A DNA stretch of 64,000 nucleotides, taken from Chloropicon primus (Eukaryota > Chlorophyta > Chloropicophyceae > Chloropicales > Chloropicaceae). Below, in pieces: positions 1-8,998 of this stretch. The DNA lies in the NCBI GenBank assembly GCA_023205875.1, contig CP060768.1, positions 186,001 to 250,000 on the forward strand, written 5' to 3'. The position numbers were made by a program, and so were the translations under genes. Position 1 is the first letter of the stretch; the number at the start of each line of letters is the position of its first letter. Under the pieces are notes generated by a model. The model was not told the origin of the DNA and made no database searches. It was given only the letters and a program-made list of their open reading frames with translations.

Positions 1-60
1 GTGGAGATCGGCACCGGCATCACGTTCGGATCCGCCGGGATCTCCCGCCGCGAGGGTTGA
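1..60 (+). CDS. possible C-terminal end of a gene cut by the left edge
   Basis: The first 60 bases form an open frame of 19 codons ending in TGA at 58-60, with the GC-rich codon choice seen in the real genes here. The encoded tail ends in ...GSAGISRREG. Most of the gene would lie outside the window, so no family can be named. A chance open frame of this length is quite possible, and the call rests mainly on composition and on its position before a gene-free stretch. Confidence 0.3.
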   Translation: MEIGTGITFGSAGISRREG

Positions 61-871
61 AGGGCGCGGTGATCCGAGTGCGGTTCTTTCGCGGGTTCAT
101 CCGGCTGAGAGCTTGGGTAAACGACGACGCGAATCGATGCTGCTGATGCTGCTGATGACGAGTGAGTGAGACCAAAGCAGCATGTGCCCGATGGATGAAA
201 AACGGCGAAAAGAAACGATCAAAAGTATAATATTTCCCCCTGTTTTTTCTTTAGCTTGTGTAGCAAGAATTATTCTGCGTGCTCGGACGATCCGAAACCC
301 AACGCACGGGCACACGTGAGTGAGTGGAGTGAGCGAGAACAACAATCCTCCCTCGGTCTCCTCCACGGTCTCCACAAAGAGAGAGTTCGAGTTCGAGTTC
401 GAGTTTTCGGCCTAAGACGTCCCCGCGCCGAAACCATTTCAAAACCCAAAAAAAAAAAAAAGAAAGGTTTCGTGTAGATTTCGCAAAGAGACGAGGAGGA
501 GACGAGTGGAGCGACGGAGGGGCGAAGAAGAGGGCGAGGCCTCGAGGTTGGCCTGGCACACGAGCACACCGCAGGCGAGGGCGTACGCGGGGACGACGTC
601 GGCCATGGTGTGAGACAAGGAAAACATGGAACGAAGCTCCTTGTCAAGAAGAACACACACGACACGACTCGCGCGACGGCGCGGGACGCGGTTTTGCTTT
701 CTTTTTTCTTTTTGTTTTGAAAGAGAGAATCCCCTTGGCGCGGTGCGGAGGATTTAGGGTTTCGTAGTGGAGACGGTGAAAATTGGGATCGAAATTGAGT
801 TGTCTAGATTCTTGTGGGAGTTTGTTCCATTGCGTAGGTGAGTTGCCTAGGGAGGGATCGGTGTTGAAATC
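61..871. other. gene-free stretch upstream of enhancer of polycomb
   Basis: No convincing coding frame. It holds a short GAGTTC hexamer run near 383-406, an A-rich run near 448-463, and a telo-box-like TTTAGGGTTT at 753-762. It most likely contains the promoter and 5' UTR of the gene that starts at 872. Confidence 0.6.
753..762 (+). promoter_or_regulatory. telo-box-like motif upstream of EPL1
   Basis: TTTAGGGTTT lies about 110 bases before the EPL1 start codon. In plants, AAACCCTAA telo-boxes are common promoter elements of translation and cell-cycle genes. Function here is inferred from motif and position only; a ten-base match can occur by chance. Confidence 0.35.
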
Positions 872-2284
872 ATGACGACGAGGACGTCTTTCCGGCCAAG
901 GCAGGTGGACATCAACCGCCTGTTGCCTTTGGTGAGAGATCTGAGGGACTTGGATACCGGAGACAGCTTCGCTTCGAGGGGAGTGACGCACGGCCACGAG
1001 GCTCTCGATGCCGAGAACGAGAAGATCCTGACGGTGAAGCAGACGAAGAAGGCCATCGCGGAGATCCCCATACCTATCGTGAACACGGTGTCTACGTACG
1101 AGGAGGACTACAGGCCGGACTTCAACAGGTTGGGGACCTACATCCGGGCGCCCGTGCAGGCCAAGCCCGGGGAGGTGATCGAGTACGACCTGGATGACGA
1201 CGACGAGGCGTGGCTGAGGGAGTTCAACCGCCCGAGGAAGGGGGAGTGGGAGGAGTCCGAGGGGCAGGTCCACCTGGAGGAGGACAAGTTCGAGCTTATG
1301 CTGAACAAGCTGGAGTTTGCTTGCGCGGAGGCCGCGGAGCGGGCGACGACGGGGGGGAACGCCTCGTCCAGCAACATGAATAACCACACGATTTATTTGC
1401 AGAGGGAGATCGCGTTTGATGCCCTGAGGACGGCAACCGGGGCCAAGTACTCAGTCCTCTCTGCGGTGTACAACTACTGGCGCCAGAAGCGGGCAAAGTG
1501 GAACAAGCCCCTGCTCAGGAGGCTCCAGGCCCCGACCTCCGCGAGCGACACGAATCCTTACAACGTGTTCAGGCCGAGGGAGAAGGCCAACAGGCCCCAG
1601 ACGAGGAGGAGGAGGGAGAACAACCTGCAGAGCTTTGAGAAGATGAAGGAGCTCAGGGTGAACATGGAGATGGCGAAGGAGCTCCTGGAGTGGGCGATGA
1701 AGAGGGAGAGGAGGAAGAGGGACTTCGTGTGCTGCCAGTGCGACTTGCAGAAGCTGAAGATAAAGCTGCACCACGATCCGAAGAGCATGCAGGAGGCCAT
1801 CGACTCGGAGGCGCTGTCGGCGGCAAAGTCGAGGTCGAGGAAGTACGCGGAGCAGGAGGCCAAGGCCAAGGAGGTGGAGCACGCTTCGCTGGCGAACTCC
1901 ATCCCCGGGATTTTCCCGCACAAGCCTCTCCTCGAGTCGTTCAGGAGCGAGGAGAAGGTCAGGAAGAAGAAGCGGAGGGACGGCGACCCGAGGAGCAAGC
2001 TGCAGCCGATCGTGGTCCCCCCCCTGCCTCCCCCGCCGGAGGTCCAGGAGGTGGAGATGCTTTTCACCAAGACCTTCGACCTGGCGGACCTTCCTTTCGC
2101 GTCCGACCTGAACCTCCCCGCGGACCTGCGCAAGGACATCTTCAGGGTGAGGGTTGGAAGGGGCGGCCGCCTCATCATGGAGAAGAAGCTGGAAGAGAGC
2201 CCGGACGGAAAGGAGGAAGACTCATCAGACTACTTTCTGAACTCCACGTACAAGATGTACCCCTTCATGCCGGGCATCTCTTGA
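872..2284 (+). CDS. EPL1: enhancer of polycomb homologue (NuA4/TIP60 subunit)
   Basis: Single-exon gene, 470 residues. Enhancer-of-polycomb proteins are scaffold subunits of the NuA4/TIP60 histone acetyltransferase and hold the catalytic Piccolo module on nucleosomes in the nucleus. The protein opens with TSFRPRQVDINRLLPL, like the SFRARALD start of the family, so the ATG at 872 is well placed. The EPL1 domain runs to about residue 115 and contains the acidic YDLDDDDEAWLREFN segment. A second conserved block near residues 195-285 has VYNYWRQKR, DTNPYNVFR and a basic RRRENN stretch, as in E(Pc) proteins. The C-terminal third is low-complexity, with a proline run (PPLPPPPE). The family assignment is firm; complex membership is inferred from it. 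Confidence 0.9.
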   Translation: MTTRTSFRPRQVDINRLLPLVRDLRDLDTGDSFASRGVTHGHEALDAENEKILTVKQTKKAIAEIPIPIVNTVSTYEEDYRPDFNRLGTYIRAPVQAKPGEVIEYDLDDDDEAWLREFNRPRKGEWEESEGQVHLEEDKFELMLNKLEFACAEAAERATTGGNASSSNMNNHTIYLQREIAFDALRTATGAKYSVLSAVYNYWRQKRAKWNKPLLRRLQAPTSASDTNPYNVFRPREKANRPQTRRRRENNLQSFEKMKELRVNMEMAKELLEWAMKRERRKRDFVCCQCDLQKLKIKLHHDPKSMQEAIDSEALSAAKSRSRKYAEQEAKAKEVEHASLANSIPGIFPHKPLLESFRSEEKVRKKKRRDGDPRSKLQPIVVPPLPPPPEVQEVEMLFTKTFDLADLPFASDLNLPADLRKDIFRVRVGRGGRLIMEKKLEESPDGKEEDSSDYFLNSTYKMYPFMPGIS

Positions 2285-3129
2285 TCCTCCGGGCCAGCGT
2301 CGCAAAGCAGTAGCAGCAGTGAAACGGCGTCGCGAACGCGAACGCGTAGAGAGACAGAGACAAGATTATTAACTAGAAAACAGACGTCATTGGAGGAGCA
2401 AAGATGTGGGTTGGGCTTTCGGCTCGGCCTGGCTCTCCGGGCAAGCCAAGCGCGCGCGTGTACATAGACACGCACACAGACAGAAAGGCACGCCCACGCG
2501 CGGCGTGACCCGATAAATGAATAATAAATAAAGGCTTTGGGCAATATAAACACAACAACACTAGACTTTGATCGACCCGATCCACAAGAAAAGAAGAAGT
2601 GAGGACCTTCCCCCTCCAACCCACCAAGGGAGGTGAGGGCTCCTTGGAAAGAAAGAGCATGAGAGAAAAGAGAGACCATGCCATGCATGATGCCATCCCC
2701 CCACCCAGTCCTCCCAATCCATTCATCCGTCCTCCTCTCCTCTGATGAATCACCTCGATTGATGGACACTCTTAGCAAGTGAGGGCTCTTTGGAAAGATC
2801 AAGAGAGCAAGAGAGTAAGACACCATCATGTAAGAGATCCCTCCCTCCCTCCTCTTGCTCATTCCTCTACCCTCTATCCCCATCCCAACGCTTCCATCCA
2901 TCCTCCACCTCACATCCACTGGATCATCAAATCTTTAGCTCACGGATTCTGTGGCTCTCAGGCGACGAGCAGCCAGAGAAAAGGAGAACCTCGCGACGAC
3001 GACGAAGACGACGACGACGAAGGAGGAGGACGCGGCGACGGGGAGAGCCTGACGTCTGGACGATAACCTTGAGCTTCTTGACGACGACAAGGTTTTTCCT
3101 TTGTTTTTTTTTGGTGCGGGCCTCGAGAG
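2285..3129. other. spacer with an imperfect ~148-bp duplication and possible 5' UTR intron
   Basis: Between two genes on the + strand. Two blocks starting near 2631 and 2779 both open with GTGAGGGCTC/T-TTGGAAAGA and continue with a similar purine-rich then pyrimidine-rich composition. The second block begins like a splice donor and is followed by a long pyrimidine-rich stretch ending in GGCTCTCAG near 2961, so it may be a 5' UTR intron of the carrier gene. No coding frame is convincing. Confidence 0.45.
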
Positions 3130-4261
3130 ATGACGACGTCGCAAGCGAGTATGGGAAGTCAAATCAACACGCCGTCTCCTTCCATGCTTCTCAAGCCTTT
3201 GAAGTACAGCAAGGATGTGGTGGCAGGTGAGTGGCACGGGATCAGGCCTCACGGCTCACGCAAGTCTCTCTCCCTCCCTCCCGTTTTGCCTTCCTTTCTC
3301 TTGAGCTGGCTCTGACTCTCTCGGTCTCTCGGTCTCTGTTGTTTTTTGTTTTGTTTTGTTTTTGCTTCGCTCCTCTCTGCCCTCGTCCGCGCTCCGGCAA
3401 GGAACGTGCGGCGGCATCGTGGTCACCCTGATCGGACACCCGTTCGACACGCTCAAGGTGAGGCTCCAGGCGCAGTCGATAGCGAACCCGGTGTACAGTG
3501 GCGTGGTGGATTGCTTCAAGCAGACGGTCAGCAAGGAGGGAGTCAGGGGGCTTTACAAGGGCATGTCGTCCCCTCTTGCGGGCCAGATGGCGTTCAGGGC
3601 ATCCCTCTTCACGGCGTTCGCTCAGTCCAAGAAGTTTTTGGCCGGCCAGCAGGAGGGGGGGCTCACCCAGCCCCAGTTCTTCATCGCGGGAGGAATGACG
3701 GGAGCGGTCATCTCCTTCACGGAGGGCCCGGTCGACTTTTACAAGTCCCAGATGCAGGTTCAAGCCATCAAGGCCGCGGAGAACCCCGGCACCCTGAAGC
3801 AGCCCAGCATGGTCGAGACCGTGAGGAGCTCCATCAGGCACAACGGGATCAGGGGCCCCTTCCAGGGCGTCGGGGCGACCATGCTGAGGAACATCCCCGC
3901 CAACGCCGTCTACTTGGGAAGTTTCGAGTACTTCAAGTCCCTAACGTGCGAGAAGTACAGCTGCAAGCCGAGCGACCTCTCCGTCCCTGCCTTGTTCAGC
4001 ATGGGCGGCCTGGCGGGCTCGCTGTACTGGGCCCTCCTCTTCCCCGCGGACGTCGTCAAGTCCAGGATGCAGTCGGACTCCATCGTCAAGTCGGAGAGGA
4101 CGTACAAGACGATTCCCGGCACCATCAAGAGCTTGTACAGGCAGGGAGGAATCAAAGTGTTCTACAGGGGCTTCCTGCCGTGCATGATGAGGTCGACGCC
4201 GGCCAACGGGATCATGCTGATGACCGTGGACAAGGTCAGGAACTACATCGACGGCCTCTAA
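3130..4261 (+). CDS. mitochondrial carrier (SLC25) of the carnitine/ornithine type
   Basis: Two exons, 3130-3226 and 3402-4261, give a 318-residue protein; the intron is GT-AG, phase 1, with an AAG acceptor. Mitochondrial carriers are six-helix exchangers of the inner membrane. All three repeats are visible: PFDTLK near residue 46, PVDFYKS in the second repeat, and PADVVKSR in the third. Each follows the PX[DE]XX[KR] rule. The wording of the first repeat (GHPFDTLKVRLQAQ and GLYKGMSSPL) resembles the carnitine/acylcarnitine, basic amino acid and plant BOU subgroup, but the exact substrate cannot be read from sequence. The splice junction restores GTCGGIVVTLIGHP without a gap, which supports the short first exon. 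The 3' side carries two UGUAA motifs at 4451-4460. Confidence 0.85.
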
Positions 4262-4798
4262 CTAAGTGGAGGGTGAGGACGAGGACGACGGTTTACGATG
4301 TGTGTGTGTGTGTGAGTGAGCGATCGAGCGGACTCTGAAAGAATTCAAGGGAAAGAAGAAGCTAGCGGTCGTTGGTGGACCGCAAAGTGAAAAATTTTGA
4401 CACACCTGCAGTTACCGAAGCGCGCGCGGAGAAGAGAGAATTTGTTTGTGTGTAATGTAATTGAATTGAAAGTAGTTTATTAGATCATCATCTTCTTGTT
4501 CTCCTTCTTCTCTGGCACCGCACAGGGAGCCAGAGGTGTTGTTTTTTGGCTTGGGTGGGTTCGTGGTACTCATTGTACATGAAAGTGTGTGAATTATTCT
4601 AGCTTTTTTCAAGTGAGGCTGCCGCGCCCCGAACGTGCTGCTGCTGCTACCTCTTCTTCTTCTTCTTCTTCTTGTTGTGTGTATGTAGGCGCGCGGGTGT
4701 CCGTCGGGCGCGCGCCCAAATTTTACCATAAAACGAAAGAAAAAGTCGGACTCTCCAGTTTCGTCCCCTTCCTTCTTCGGGGGTGGGGTGGGGGCTAT
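4262..4798. other. convergent 3' spacer between carrier and aminotransferase
   Basis: Holds the 3' UTRs of two converging genes. Visible items are a short TG run near 4298-4312, two overlapping TGTAA motifs at 4451-4460 on the + strand, and a CTT/TTC run near 4650-4672. No coding frame stands out. Confidence 0.6.
4451..4460 (+). terminator. tandem UGUAA polyadenylation signals of the carrier gene
   Basis: TGTAATGTAA lies about 190 bases after the carrier stop codon. UGUAA is the usual near-upstream polyadenylation element of chlorophyte algae. The assignment is by motif and position; no transcript was seen. Confidence 0.5.
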
Positions 4799-6097
4799 TT
4801 ACAAAAACTTCTGCTCCTTGAGGCCGTCCTCGAAGGCGGTGATGACAGACTCGACGTTCCTAGGAGTGCAGTTGTATCCCATGAGTCCGATTCTGAAGAC
4901 CTTGCCCGCGGTTCCTCCGAGGCCGCCGGAGATCTCCAAGTTGAACTTGTCGTACGCGTTGGCGATCACCCTTCCGGCGTCCAAGCCCTCTGGGATCTCG
5001 ATGCAGTTCACGGTGGAGAGCCTGTCGGCGGGGTCCTTGACGAACGGCTTGAGCCCGAGCTTGTCGAGTCCCTCCCACAGCTGGTAGTGGGCGTTCAAGT
5101 GCCTGTTCCACGAGTTCTGGAGCCCCTCCTCGGAGACGATCTGCAGGGCCTCCCTCATGGCGAACATGATGTTAATCGGCGGGGTGTGGTGGTAGGGCCT
5201 CTTGTCGCCGTTGAAGCCCCACTGCTTTCCGACCTCCGTGACGTCGAAGCTGAAGATGTCCGGCTTCGTCTTCCTGCTCATGACCTTCTCCATGGCCCTC
5301 TCGCTGTACGTCATGGGGGACAGGCCCGGGGGGCACCCGATGCACTTCTGGGCTCCAGAGTACACCAGGTCGATGCCCCAGGCGTCGGTGAAGAAGGGCT
5401 CCCCCACGAGGGTGCACACGGTGTCCACCACGAGGAGGGTGCCGTTCTTCTTGCAGAGCTCCCCGACTCCGTCGAGGTTCTGCTTGGTGCCGCTGGAGGA
5501 CTCTCCGTGGCACAGGAACAGGACGGCTGGCTTCTCCTCCTCGAGGACCTTGGCGATCTCCTCGTAGGACGGGGTGAGCCCGGCCTCCTTCCTGAGCTGG
5601 ACGACCTCAGCTCCGTGCCTGAGGCACTTCTCGGTGAACCTCTCGCCCCAGATTCCGGAGACGGACACGACCGCCTTCTCGCCCGGCTCGAGCAGGTTGG
5701 ACACCGCGGCGTCCATCGCCGCCCCGCCGCTGGCGCTCAGCCCGAACGTCGCCTTGTTCTCCGTCTGCAGGATGTACTTGAGCCCGGTCTGGATCTCGTC
5801 CATCAGGGGGAACATGGGGGCGTGCATGTGTCCCAGCAGGGCCTTGGACATGGCGTCGTTGGCCCTGGGGTAGGGGTTGGAAGGTCCCGGGCCCATCATC
5901 AAAGGCTCCGGGATCTCAAAGTGGCACTTGTCCAGCTTGTTGGCGTCGCTCACGGGGGCGTCGATCACGACCTCCGCGGCCATGGCGCTCGAAGCCGCCG
6001 AAGAGCTGTACGACGCGGCAGCAGCCTGGGTGAGGAGCTTGCTCCTCAAGTTGTTCGTGGCCCTTGCGGCCGCGTTCGCCATCGTCATCGTCACCAT
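4799..6097 (-). CDS. AGXT: class V aminotransferase, serine/alanine-glyoxylate type
   Basis: Single-exon gene, 432 residues. The protein matches the AGXT/SGAT group of PLP enzymes, which convert glyoxylate to glycine using serine or alanine and thus serve photorespiration. Recognisable blocks include MGPGPSNPYPR, GLSASGGAAMDAAVSNLL, CHGESSSGT and the PLP-lysine segment YSGAQKCIGCPPGLSPM near residue 250. Residues 1-44 are rich in Ala, Ser, Arg and Thr with almost no acids, as in a mitochondrial or dual organelle leader. The C-terminus is KEQKFL, which is not a standard PTS1, so mitochondrial rather than peroxisomal location is my inference. The stop codon sits inside a TGTAA motif. Serine-pyruvate and alanine-glyoxylate specificities cannot be separated here. 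Confidence 0.88.
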   Translation of the reverse strand: MVTMTMANAAARATNNLRSKLLTQAAAASYSSSAASSAMAAEVVIDAPVSDANKLDKCHFEIPEPLMMGPGPSNPYPRANDAMSKALLGHMHAPMFPLMDEIQTGLKYILQTENKATFGLSASGGAAMDAAVSNLLEPGEKAVVSVSGIWGERFTEKCLRHGAEVVQLRKEAGLTPSYEEIAKVLEEEKPAVLFLCHGESSSGTKQNLDGVGELCKKNGTLLVVDTVCTLVGEPFFTDAWGIDLVYSGAQKCIGCPPGLSPMTYSERAMEKVMSRKTKPDIFSFDVTEVGKQWGFNGDKRPYHHTPPINIMFAMREALQIVSEEGLQNSWNRHLNAHYQLWEGLDKLGLKPFVKDPADRLSTVNCIEIPEGLDAGRVIANAYDKFNLEISGGLGGTAGKVFRIGLMGYNCTPRNVESVITAFEDGLKEQKFL

Positions 6098-7177
6098 CTC
6101 TCGAAGAAGAACAAAAAGGTGTTGAAGAAGTCAAGAAACCTTTTCCTGCTGCGAGAGAAGAAGAAGAAGACGATGAGGAAGAAGAAGAAGAGGAGGAGGA
6201 TGTTGGATCGCGTGGGTCAGTCAAAAGTCAGAACAGCACAGAACAGAACAGAACATCCTTCCCCTCAAGCGCTTGCGCTTGGAGAAAGAAGAAAGAAAGA
6301 AGAAAAAGGAGAGAGCCGGGAGGAGGAGGAGGAGGAGGAGGAGGAGGAGGAAGAGTTCCTCTCCATGCTGATGATGATGTTACTGTCTTGGGTCCGGTCC
6401 CGTACCTCGTCGTCGTCGCGTCGTTCCCTTGTGTGCTGCTGGTGTTCTGTCCCCTTTCGTGATTCAGCCGATGTGAGCCCCAGGTTCTTTATCTCCATGG
6501 AAAACCCTATCTAAACTCCCCACCACAAAACACGAAAAAAAAAAGAAAAAAGAAAAAAAACAAATCCCTCGAGAACTCACTGGAGCCGTTCATTTCAAGC
6601 AGGGTAGATTTCCCCATGGTAGCTTTTGCGAGGAACGCGGGGTCTTCGACGTAACACGTCAGCAGGGTGACGTGTGAAATTAACGTCAAAAAGAGAACAA
6701 CAAAAGCGAGAGTAGGAAGTCCGCTTTGGAGAATGCGAGAGACGAAACGCGAGACCTTCGGAAAAAACGTCGAGGACCGAATGGTACGATCGGAGTGTAA
6801 ATAGGTACACCTTGAAAAAAACCCAAAATTTTTTTTTTTTTTTTTTTTTTCACAAAGTCCTCGAAGGCGGTCGGGGAAGAGGGTAAGAAGAGAGCGCACC
6901 TTTCATCACAATGTACTCCTCCTCGCGGTCCTCGAGTCCATCCGTTGTCGAGACCAAGGCAAATTTTGCGTCTTCCTCTTTCGATCGATACTTCACTCGA
7001 CCCATTTGTCCTTCATTTGGACAACCCAATCGACTGACGAAGGTGGATCCCCGTCTCTCTTCTCTTTTTTTTTTTTCTTTCTTCCATGATCATCGCTGCT
7101 ACGGTCCATCCTAGGACGACGATCGATCGACGATCCAAGGCACTCGTCAGTCCGATCTCTTTCTCTCGACGACGACA
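6098..7177. other. divergent promoter region, AGXT / OST48
   Basis: Bidirectional spacer between genes transcribed outward. It contains AAG/GGA trinucleotide runs near 6155-6200 and 6320-6352, A-rich runs near 6535-6560, a 22-base T run near 6830-6850, and CGATCGATCG near 7121-7130. The frames that stay open through the trinucleotide runs look like low-complexity noise. No gene is called. Confidence 0.6.
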
Positions 7178-8881
7178 ATGAGGAGGTTGTTCGCTTCGGC
7201 TTCGGCCCTCCTCCTCTCGCTGTTGCTGATCATGGTCCTGCTCGCGGACCCCATCGTCGCCGCCGACCCCGTCGTCGAAGGCCAAGCGAGGGACACGCTT
7301 GTGATCCTGGAGGACTCGTTAGGCTCGATGGAGTCGACGCACGGCGCGTTTCTCCGGCTCCTCCGCGAGAGGGCGGAGGGTTACGGCGGGAGGGTCACCC
7401 TGAAGCACCACGAGTCCATCGCGGCCAAGGGTTCAGGGTTCGCGCTCAGGAGGTGGGGCAGGTGGACCCACGACTCGGTGGTGGTGCTGGCGCCGAGCCT
7501 GACGAGCATCGGGGGGGAGAAGGCGTCGGAGGTGCTCGGGGACTTCGTGGAGAGCGGAAGGAGCGCGTTCTTGGTCGGGTCGCCGACCATGTCCGGGGAA
7601 GTGAGGGACCTGGCCAAGAGGTTCGGGGTGGCCTTCCACGACGGGAGCGCCAAGGCCCTGGACCTGTTCGAGAACCGAGGGGGGGACGGGGAGGTGATAA
7701 GGGCGACGAACTACGGGGGGCTGGGGGACACCAGCAGCGTCCTGCGAGCGGGGACCAAGTCGAAGCCCCTCCTGTGGAGCGGGGTCGGGGCGTACCTCGA
7801 CCCGAGGAACCCCCTCGCCTCCCAGGCGGTCGCCGGCCACTCCACCACGTTCTGCCCCACCAAGAAGGGGTTCGTGAGCAAGAAGAAGGGCCTGAGGAAG
7901 TTCACGGGGACGGACGTCTCCCTCGTGTCCGTCGTGCAGGCCAGGAACAACGCGAGGGTCGTCGTCACGGGGTCCCTCAGCATGCTCTCGGACGAGTTCA
8001 TGGCCGACGGGGAGACCTCGAACCGCGAGCTCAGCGTCGACGTGACCGACTGGGTCCTGGGCTACAAGTCCGTCCTGAGACACGGCAGGATCGAGCACTC
8101 TCTCCTGGAGGGGATGGGGGAGAGGGGCGAGACGAAGGACAGGTACAGGATCAAGGACAAGCTCGCGGTGTCCATGAAGGTGGAGGAGTGGAGCGCCGCG
8201 AAGCAGGAGTGGCTCCCCTTCGAGGGCGAGGACCTCCAGCTCGAGTTCACCATGCTCGACCCCCACCTCAGGAAGACCTTCTCCAAAGACGCCGAGGTGA
8301 GTTACTGCTGCTGCTGGCAATACTGCTCTTTTACGACATTCATTACCCCCACCACCACCACCGAAAACAACAACAAAGCAACGTTCGAAGCCTCATTCAG
8401 AGTATCCAATTTTGTGCTGTTTGCGGTCATGGCGTGTGCGAAAGAAAAACCCAACGTGGATTCGCCGCCTGCGGTCTTGTGACGTCGACATAGTACCGCA
8501 CCAACCGGCGGAAAGAAAGAATCCGACACACCACACCACCCTCCTGTCCAACTCGAAAGCATTCGCTTCTCCGCATTCGCCGGAAGACTGACACGCGTGC
8601 CTCTCTTTCTTCTTCTCAATCCACCACCACCACACAACAACAAGGGAACCTTCGTGGCGGAGGTGGTCGCGCCGGACGTGTACGGGGTCTTCAAATTCGT
8701 CGTGGATTACAATTCCCTCGGGTATTCTTACATTCACGTGGAGGAGCAAGTGCCCATCCGCCCCTTCAGGCACGACGAGTACGAGCGCTTCATCGCGGCA
8801 GCTTATCCTTACTACGCTTCCATCTTTAGCACGATGGCCGCGTTCTTCCTCTTTGGGTTCTCTGTCCTGTACACAAAATGA
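7178..8881 (+). CDS. DDOST: oligosaccharyltransferase 48-kDa subunit (OST48/WBP1)
   Basis: Two exons, 7178-8296 and 8645-8881, encode 451 residues, close to human DDOST (456). The protein is a non-catalytic subunit of the ER oligosaccharyltransferase that transfers lipid-linked glycan to nascent Asn sites. It has a clear signal peptide (about residues 1-29), the family's RDTLVILED opening, WSGVGAYLDPRNPL, VVVTGSLSMLSDEF, and one C-terminal membrane helix (STMAAFFLFGFSVLY). The second exon begins GTFVAEVVAPDVYGVFKFVVDY, the standard continuation, and the frame is preserved (phase 0). The 348-nt intron uses a GTGAGT donor and an unusual AAG acceptor. The 3' end converges on tRNase Z with only 117 bases between the stop codons. 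Confidence 0.93.
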
Positions 8882-8998
8882 TTGCCGTAAACCAATTGGA
8901 TTGTATCGTCCGTAAACACGAACGGGCAAACTTTTGTGATTGTGATCAATAATAATAAACATAAAACAATACAACCACGCCCTCATTCATTCATTCAT

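Noticed and set aside
4589-6514. 641-codon open frame on the + strand
   Set aside because: Antisense of the AGXT-like gene with Arg/Leu/Val/His-rich shadow composition and no family features; GC-rich codon bias opens the opposite frames.
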